NCBI RefSeq assembly: GCF_035046485.1
Contig: NC_085138.1
Span: 339,028,263 to 339,092,262, forward strand
From: Aedes albopictus
Taxonomy: Eukaryota > Arthropoda > Insecta > Diptera > Culicidae
Direction of reading: 5' to 3'
DNA: 64,000 nucleotides
Shown: positions 26,801-35,800 of the stretch, piece by piece
Numbering within the stretch: the first letter of the stretch is position 1
Layout: each line of letters opens with the position of its first letter
Made by a program: the position numbers and the translations under genes
The notes under the pieces: generated by a model
The model's database searches: none
What the model was told of the DNA's origin: nothing
What the model saw: the letters and a program-made list of their open reading frames with translations, nothing else

Positions 26801-29800
26801 CTGCTCTCCGCGGCTCTTGCTCGCATAGCTTTCCGACGCGTGGGCATTCACGACGGCTCTTCCCTTCGATTTATCCGGTTTATCCATTACCGGCGTTACC
26901 CGACTCGCAGCATCGACGATTACGTTCATATACTCCGAGAATGCTCGCAAATCCGCTCGTGCCACGCGCTGTGTATACAACGCCCAGTCCAGCTTGATGT
27001 TGGCTGGAAGTTTGTCGACCAACTCGTTGATCAACATCGGGTTCGCTAAATGCATCTCTTGCCCAGTCGCTATCAAGTGAGCACAGAGATTCCGTACCGC
27101 CAGTCCAAAATTTATGACGGTTTCCAACTTCTCGGATCGTGGAGCCGGAGTAGCTCGTACCTCCGCAAGCAATGTCCCGATGATGGCTTCTGGCCGTCCG
27201 TAGAGGGTGCACAAAGTACGAAGAATTTCCGGAACATTCAACGGGTGGAGAAGGAAACAGTTCACCGCCTTCCTTGCTTCTCCTTTAAGGCATCTTTGAA
27301 GCCTCATGAGGTTCTCCGCATCACTGTAGCCGCAAATTCTCGTCGACGTCTCGAAACTGCTCCAAAATAACGGCCATTCAGCAGGATTCCCAGAAAATGG
27401 TGGAAGTTCCTTAGGGACGACGTGACGGGCCGCCAGCTGCTGGGCGGTAGGAGCGTTGAAAAGTTGAGCGTCGTAACTTGCTGAAGATACGGAATGACCT
27501 GGACCACCTTGTACCGCCTGTGGGTACGGAGAATAGTTGAAGCCTGGTACACTCGCTGGTGCAGCGGAGACTGCTCCAGGGAAAATTGCTGAAGCGGCCG
27601 GTATTCCAATTGGATTCACTGGCGCCGATCCAATCGGCAGAGGATTTGCTGGCTGTCCTATTCTGGAGTTGATAATCGGTGCCGACGAAATGGTTCCACT
27701 GTGATAACGGTTGCCGATAAACGGAGAGGAATGCACTAGTTGTTCACTTATACTCGCATACACTGTCACTGGAACACCGGTAGCACTGATCGGTAAAGCA
27801 CTCGTCGATCTTGGTCCGATCGAATCACTCGCGAACGATTGAACGTTTGTCGTTGAGGGGAAGGGAGGAGCGGAGGAACCCGTTGGAAGCGAGAATATTG
27901 GGCCCGGATAGCTCGAGACACTCCGCATTGGAGCCGTGTTAGTAGGGTGTGGTGGTGGTTTGACAGTTGGGAATATTGTGTTGTTTCCTATTGCCCTATG
28001 CTGGTTTGCTAAAGTTTCGTGTGCTATGGGATAGGCTCTACCTGCAGTGTAGGAACTAATATCAAACAACTGCTCAATCGGATTTGATTGAATTATTCCC
28101 CCCACATCAGGTGCCCTACTAGCTGCAATTGTATCGGCTGCGATCCTTACATGTCTAGTTGGCGTACTTACCGGAGCCGAACCTGTATACAAACTTTGTT
28201 CGGCTTCCAGTGGGTGGTTGGTGCTGATGGAACGGTCGATCTGCACCGAATACGTGCGGTTGTGGTAGTCCTCTTCTTGGTCGGCATCGACGTCATCGGG
28301 CTGGCTACGCTGTACATTTGCTGCCGACGACGCTACGAAGGGAGTAGATTGGCACGCAGGAATGAGTACCGCGGCGCTCGATGCTGGTGCGTTGTTGGAT
28401 ATAGCAAACGGCGAAACCGAATCCATCATGCTACTAGTTGGCTGGATCGCTGCGCCGATGGATTGGTCTTCGGGCGCGCCGATTACATTCGCTGGTTTGA
28501 TTGGCTGCTGCTCCCGTGGCTGGGGTGGATTTTGGGGGTGTGCGCTTGGGTCCTGGTTTGAGGAACTGCTCTGCTGCGACGTGATTCCAGTGGGGATCGT
28601 TACCCCAGAATTGGTGGTCAGGGTCGCGGGCTGGTTGTCAATCCAGGACTGTACCTTGGCGATACTTCTCCGACTGCTACGTCGGCTACGCACACTCTTA
28701 CCTTCCTCCTCCTCTTCCGCTTGAGCAAAGAGAAGATCGTACTTGCGTGTAATATACACCTTTTCAAGCTCGATTTTCTCCGCGATTGCTTTTTCCCGCT
28801 CGGCAATCAATCGTTCTTGAAGACGTTTCTCCTCAGCTAGTTTTTGCATCTGTATCTGCAATCTAGCCCGCGCGCTAGCTGATGTAGACGCAGACGACGA
28901 TACGGAGGGCGCGGGGCGCCTAGGTACACACATCTCGCAGTAGTACGGGCTAGAGGTTGCCGATGTACCATCCTGAGCGCCGGCACACGAATTGTGGTAC
29001 CGCGTGTGGCATCTAGCACACTCAATCATCGGCGCTTGGTTGTCTGGCTGCTCGCAGATAGAACAATGCCGATCGGTCGTCGCTTTGTCGGACATGTGGT
29101 TTTGCCCGTGGTGACGGCAATCATACAAGAGATCAATCTATTGATTGAAATAAAAACTCTTGAAGATTGTTACGGGACGGACGGGTATTAGAAAATCTCT
29201 CCAGACAAACTCGCTTTTTTGGTGGAGTAAGCTTCAAGCTGTAAATTTTTATTTAATTATTGCATGGATTTTAACAATTTTAGGTTAACTTACAGTTTTT
29301 AGTTTTCTTCGTGTCTGTCCGTCGTTTGTAACGTTATTCTTCAATGTTTTGTGTTTAGCTGTAGGTAATTTAAGTTTAGTTTACAATATAATCTAACAAA
29401 TTCATTTTACTTACTATTTTAAGGTAATTTTAGAGAAAAGAAAATTTAACAAATTTAGCACTAAACTTCACGTGTTCGTTTTGTGGCTCTCTGTTCTGTT
29501 TTGTGTCATAGGATTAGGTAGGTTATTGTTTTATTAGTTGTCATCGTGTGACAGCTGTAGATTTGCTTTAGTGTCGGTAGTTGGTAGCGCATCTACTTGG
29601 GCGGTACTGAACGCCATGGGTTTGGTCGCGTACACTAGTACTTCACCGATCTGTCCTATTACTCCAAAAGTTCTCGATATCATTCCTCCAGGAATTTCCC
29701 CTGTGGCATCTCTAGGATTCCCCATGGGATTCCAGAGATTTTTGCAAGGATTCATCCTGCCATTCGCTTTAAAATTTCTACTGGGATTCTCCCAGTCATA

Positions 29801-32800
29801 CCTGCAATGCTCTAATACCTTCCTGCTCAATAAGTATTTGCTGAGATTCACCCAGTAATTCCTGCTGGTACTTATTCTGCACATTTTGAACTCTTTTCTA
29901 AATTTTTTTTCAGGGATTTCACCGGTAATTCTTCCGAAAACTCAGGATATCGGCAAAAACCACCAGGAATTTCTTCAGAGACCCATTCAAAGATTGCTGG
30001 TTCCAGGAAACCCTGTTGAATTACTCCAGGGATGCCTCATTGATTGATTTGTCTTTATTAAGGAGACTTTCAGCTTTTGGTAAGAGGGATGCCTCATTTT
30101 CTTTCAAAGCATTTCTTTTAATGATTCCTTAAGGAATTTCCCCTTTTTCATAGATTTTCGCTGTGATTCCTCTAGAAGCTTGCTTTGAATCCCTCCAGAA
30201 ATTCCCTATGGTACTTCACGTGGCATTTCTACATAAATTCTTCATGTGATTATTCCATGAATTCCTTTAGGAAGAATAGATTACTTTTGAAATATTTCCA
30301 CCGAAATAATTCATCCGTGGGATATATCACAAAATTTCGCCAGAAATTTATCAAGAAATTTATCTAGGGATTTATCAGAGAATTTCTTGAGCGATTTTCT
30401 GCAGGGTTCTTCTAAGACTAGGCGGACTTGCCCCGGCGTTATAACTCGCAGTATCGCATGAAACCGAATTTGCTTCCACTGCTGTCTACTGTCATGTCTT
30501 TTGGAGTTGGAAGGCTATGTTTCAGTAGGAATGATATGTCAAGAATAAGTACAGTAGACGTTCGGTCGGTGCAAACGGTTTAACTGCAATGCTTTTTACC
30601 TGTAAGTCCGGTAAGTTCAACAAATTTGGAGTTATCGCACCGCCAAACGTCAAAATGATGTGCCATGTTTGCCCTAATAGGCTGGAGGAATTGAATGAGT
30701 GTGGATGAATTAAACGAAGACAAAAAGCAGGATCTTCATATAACGAAATGCAAAAGTAACTGATGCTGTGAATAAGTTCCTCTGGCCTATGAACAGTCGC
30801 ATGGAGCTCACGTTCATTTTACGTCAATTGATGGTTTTATGACATCTGTCAGGCGTTGCAGTTACTCAATTTCATTCGTTAAGTGAAACGTAAACATGTT
30901 GCAGTTAGCAGTTAAACAAAATTACTGACACCGAAAACTGTCATATAACTGCGAAAGTGTTCGTATATCGCTAAACTGGTTAGTAGACTTGGTTCCAGGA
31001 GGAGCGTAATATCATAAAGACTATTTCGTGAATCACGTGTATTATTCAAATAGCAAAACATTGGAACCATAAAAAATTACGTTATATCGAGGTAAAAGTT
31101 ACGTTATACTGAGTTACGTAATATTGAGGCTACGTTATACCGAGGTATGACTGTATACAAATCAGTTGTTAACCAAGTTCACAAAACAAAAAAATTCGGC
31201 TCCGTGAAGCAAAAAAAAACTATTTTTTATTTCTTTCTATTCGAAAATTACAAAACTAGATTGGACATATTTTTATACAATACACTGAAACCTCCATTTA
31301 AGTCGATGCATGGCTGATCGAAAATAATTTTTACCATGCAGGCAATGAGAAAACTATAGACTTTTATATTTTTTAACACTGCGCATGACAAAGGAGATTT
31401 GTAAAAAAATATAAAACTGTATTGTTTAGTCATTGCCTGTACGGTAAAAATTATTTTCTGTCAGCCATGCATCGACTTAAATGGAGGTTTCAGTGTACAA
31501 AAAGGCTTTTGGGAGGCAAATATGTATCAAATTAACGGATTCACCATGCTATAAGCGAAATTATAAGCATGACCGCCTCATACAGAGTTATTGCACACCT
31601 TGGAACCTCGCTAATTGTTGCACACTCCATACTTTTCTTATGAGGTGTGCAACAATTGGCGAGTTTTTAAGGTGTGTAACAATTGGCGATTTACCCTAGA
31701 TGATGGATATGGAAAATCATGAAGCTAGAGCCGTCGCATGCCTAGTTTTGGCGTCAAAGCCAAAATGTCCACGAAACAGGTTCCTCCAGGGCACATTCCG
31801 GTGGCCATGGGTTAGCCAGGGAGGTCACTGTTCATTTTCATGGTTACTAAGATGATGGATATGAAAAAATCATGAAGATAGAGCCGTCGCATGCCTAGTT
31901 TTGGTGTCATGGTCAAAATGTCCTCGAAACAGATTCCTCCAGGGCACATTCCGGAGGCCACGGGTTGGCCAGGGAGGTCACTGTTCATTTTCATGGTTAC
32001 TGAGATGATGCATATGAAAAAATCATGAAGATAGAGCCGTCGCATGCCTAGTTTTGGTGTCATGGTCAAAATGTCCTCGAAACAGGTTCCTCCAGGGCAC
32101 ATTCCGGTGGCCACGGGTTAACCAGGGAGGCCACTGGTCATTTTCATGGTTACTAAGATGATCGATATGAAAAATCATGAAGATAGAGCCGTCGCATGCC
32201 TAGTTTTGGTGTCATGGTCAAAATGTCCTCGAAACAGGTTCCTCCAGGGCACATTCCAGTGGCCACGGGTTCGCCAGGGAGGTCACTGGTCATTTTCATG
32301 GTTACTAAGGTGATGGATATCAAAAAATCATGAAGATAGAGCCGTCGCATGCCTAGTTTTGGTGTCATGGTCAAAATGTCCTCGAAACAGGTTCCTCCAG
32401 GGCACATTCCGGTGGCCACGAGTTAGCCAGGGAGGTCACTGGTCATTTTCATGATTACTAAGATGATGGATATGAAAAATCATGAAGATAGAGCCGTCGC
32501 ATGCCTAGTTTTGGTGTCATGGTCAAAATGTCCTCGAAACAGGTTCCTCCGGGGCACATTCCGGTGGCCACGGGTTGGCCAGAGAGGTCACTGGTCATTT
32601 TCATGGTTACTAAGGTGATGGATATGAAAAATCATGAAGATAGAGCCGTCGCATGCCTAGTTTTGGTGTCATGGTCAAAATGTCCTCGAAACAGGTTCCT
32701 CCAGGGCACATTCCGGTGGCCACGGGTTGGCCAGGGAGGTCACTGGTCATTTTCATGGTTACCAAAATAATGAATATGAAAAATCATGAAGATAGAGCCG

Positions 32801-35800
32801 TCGCATGCCTAGTTTTGGTGCCATAACTGAAATGTCCACGAAACAGGTTCCCGCGAGGGCCATTCCGACACCCGGGACAGGACCAGATCGTGTTGACCGG
32901 TTCCATATGTCCACTATCAGACGCGCATTATCCAGTTGGACATTTTTGCTGAAGACACCAACATTGTATCTAGTAAAGCATGTAAACCATAATTGAAAGC
33001 GTATGCCGTGTACTGAGTACACGACGCGACCGCTCGTGTAACTTTTTTTGATGCGACTGATGGTGGGTTAAGACTTAAGAATCAAATGTTGTTAAGCACT
33101 AGCTGTAAAATTAAAGGATGTTGAAAAAAAATCCTAAAACAATTCTGTAAAAAATCCAAATGAAATGTTTAGATCAATTCTATAAAAGAAACCTGCAACT
33201 TTGTGAATTTTTTAAGATAAATAATAGTGCTTAGGCAAAAAAAAACTGATGGATGAGTGTCTTTAAGGATTTTCAAAAAACTTCACGAATGAAATCCAAA
33301 TTATTTAGGAATTTTCAAAATTTCAATAATAGCTTTTTATCGAGATTTAAAAAAAAAATCTGGAGGAGTCCCAAACGCTAAAGTAATTGACGACGAAAAA
33401 TTGGAAGACTTTCTAAGAAATTAAAAAGCAAATCTTGAAGAAACATGAAAACATTGGCAAAGTGATTGCTTGCCAAAAGCGTGGTAGACCCACGTCCCGG
33501 CTCTTATTATCTAGCAGTATTTTTTTGTCAGTATCCACGTTCCTGGACACTGGATTCTGAATTATTGATACATGAGTTCAAACAAATTTTCAATAAATCT
33601 ACCAGTTCAAAAATTGGAATCCTTTCGGGGATTCCACTAGATCTTTTCTCAAAATTGTTCAGGATCTCCGTCAGATAAATCACGTTCGACTTATACTACT
33701 TATATTCAGCACTATATTATTTTTAGTCGTTTTGCAAGTGAGCAAAACCGGAATAAAGAAAGACGCAAATTAGGAATTTGGGAATGAGAAATAGGATTCT
33801 CAGATGAATCATCTTAATAACAGATTAAGATAGAGAAGCCAAACTTATCATGATCATCTATCTCTGTTCTTTGCAGTCGTTTCCTCTCCGTCGCCGTTTG
33901 TTGAACCAAAGGAGAAAGAACCAACGAAAAAATCTAAAAAGGAAGATAAAATCAAACTAGGAAGCATGGACGCCGAATCGATCAAAACCAGTAAAAGTGC
34001 ACTTAGTCTGTTCCGAACGGTGAGTAAAACTATGCCTTCAATATCGAACTTTAATTTAAACGTCCCATATCATCATTCCAGCCATCCCTCCCCAAACGAC
34101 TGAAGTTCAAACACATTTCGGATCTCACACCAAAGAAGTCCAAGGAAGCCGCAGCGGAAAAGCTACGTCAACTGGATCTGGAATCGCCGGGAGCAAAAAC
34201 GACCGAGAAGGCAGTGGATTGCGGCTCAAAGGTTCCACCAATCGTTCAGCTGTACAACAAAATCGACGTGAACAAGGAAGCACTGCAGCGCACCCGCGAG
34301 GAGAATGAAGAACTCAAAGCGCGGGTTCAGGAACTGTTGGCTGAGCGTCGGGTCGCGGAGGGTGAACAGTGCGGTGCTCTGGAGGAGAAGGATCACCAGA
34401 TAATGCTGTTGGAGAGGGAGTTGACCAGTATTACCAAAGCGGACGAGCTGTTGCAGCACATTGCCGAAGGATGTTTGGAAAAGGTGAAGGAGAATGAGGA
34501 AGAGATCAAACGACTGCATAAGGATTACGAACGGCAGTTGGGCGAGGTTTATGATTCGAAGATTGAGTTGGAGCTGAGATTCGAAAAGTTGGAGGCTAGA
34601 TATAATGAACTGCAGGATGAGCTGATGGTAAAAGAAGGGGAGAACTTTTTGCTGAGCGAGGAGTTGCTGGCAGTGAGAGAAATTCTGGAAGCACATGATG
34701 TGGAGTTGCAGAGAAAAGTCGAAGAAATCAAGGAGATGGAACAGAGTTTGAATCAGTTGATCAAAGAGGGAAATGATTTGAAGGAGCAGGTTAACTATTT
34801 CCGCATACAATCCGAAGAAGATATGATGAAGTATGTGGAAGAGAGCCGAGTTACCATTCGCGAGATTGATACGTTCAAGAAAAAGAACGAGGAGTTGTTG
34901 GCGCAATTGACTGAGAAGAATGCGATTATCGAAGAGATGCAGGAGGAACTCAATGAGAACCAGTTCGAGATGGATGAGATCAGAGATGAAGTTCGGAATG
35001 ACTTCAACCAGGAATTGACGACGGTGGTTAAGAAATATGAACAACAATTAGCCACGTTGAACGAAGTCAATGAAATGAAAATTAGGGAATGTGAGTCTAT
35101 TTTTGTACTGGAAAAATCAAAGATGATGAAGGAGCATGCGGACAAGATCAAGAACATGGATAAGGATCATCAACGTGAGATCGAACGGATCAGCGAGCAA
35201 GCTGAGGAAAAGATCCGCATAGGCGAAGTCCAGAACGAAGAACGTATGAAGGGATTGGAACTCTCGATTCAAACTACAGTTGCCAACGCACTGGCGAATG
35301 AGAAGATGCGTTGGCAGAAGGAACTGGACAAGTGCCAGAAGATTGCCGAGACGGAGATCATGCAGTGCGAGTTTGAGAAGCGCGATCTCCGGGCTCTTTG
35401 GGAGGCTTCGAATGAGGTGATCAAAGAACACGAGAAAAAGATCGCAGAGCTGGAACGAAGATTGATTGCAGAGATGGGTGGCAGCAACAAAACCAAAGAT
35501 GAATACGAGAGCGAACTGAAGGAGCTGAATAGAGAGAATGCCAGACTGCAAACGGAGAAGTACAACTATCAGTTGACGCTGAACAATACTCGATCTACAG
35601 TGAATATTCTGATGGAGCGATTGAAGAAATCGGATGGAGACGTAGAAACACTCAAGTCAGAACTCGATTCGGTAACTAAAAGCAAGGCTGAAATTGAAAC
35701 TGAGAGCAACAAGCTCAGGGAAGAGATTGAAGAGTACAAGCGAGTTCTGACAGCGCTGCGATCGTCTTCCAGCCAACTGGAGAAAGAGATGCGTGACAAA

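Larger units (their letters stand above)
22348..29634 (-). mobile_element. Complete BEL/Pao LTR retrotransposon (7287 bp)
   Basis: LTRs of 138 bp lie at 22348-22485 and 29497-29634 and read identically by eye. Each starts TG and ends CA. The element is bounded by an exact 5-bp duplication CTAGT (22343-22347 and 29635-29639), the length usual for BEL/Pao. A purine-rich tract (GGGTGGGGGTA on the minus strand, about 22486-22497) directly abuts the 3' LTR. One uninterrupted Gag-Pol frame fills the body. The element is antisense within the first intron of the HMMR-like gene. Identical LTRs, an intact frame and a clean duplication indicate a very recent insertion. Confidence 0.93.
21794..29656. mobile_element. 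Foldback MITE, split by a MITE and by a BEL element
   Basis: The left arm runs from 21794 (GGACACAATTGG) to about 21945. The right arm runs from about 22175 to 22347 and, after the BEL insertion, resumes at 29635-29656 (CTAGTACTTCACCG...CTGTCC). Joined, it mirrors the left arm (CGGT...AAGTACTAG). TA lies outside both ends (21792-21793, 29657-29658). Its loop holds a second MITE at 21954-22166. Without the passengers the element is only about 0.5 kb. Confidence 0.8.
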
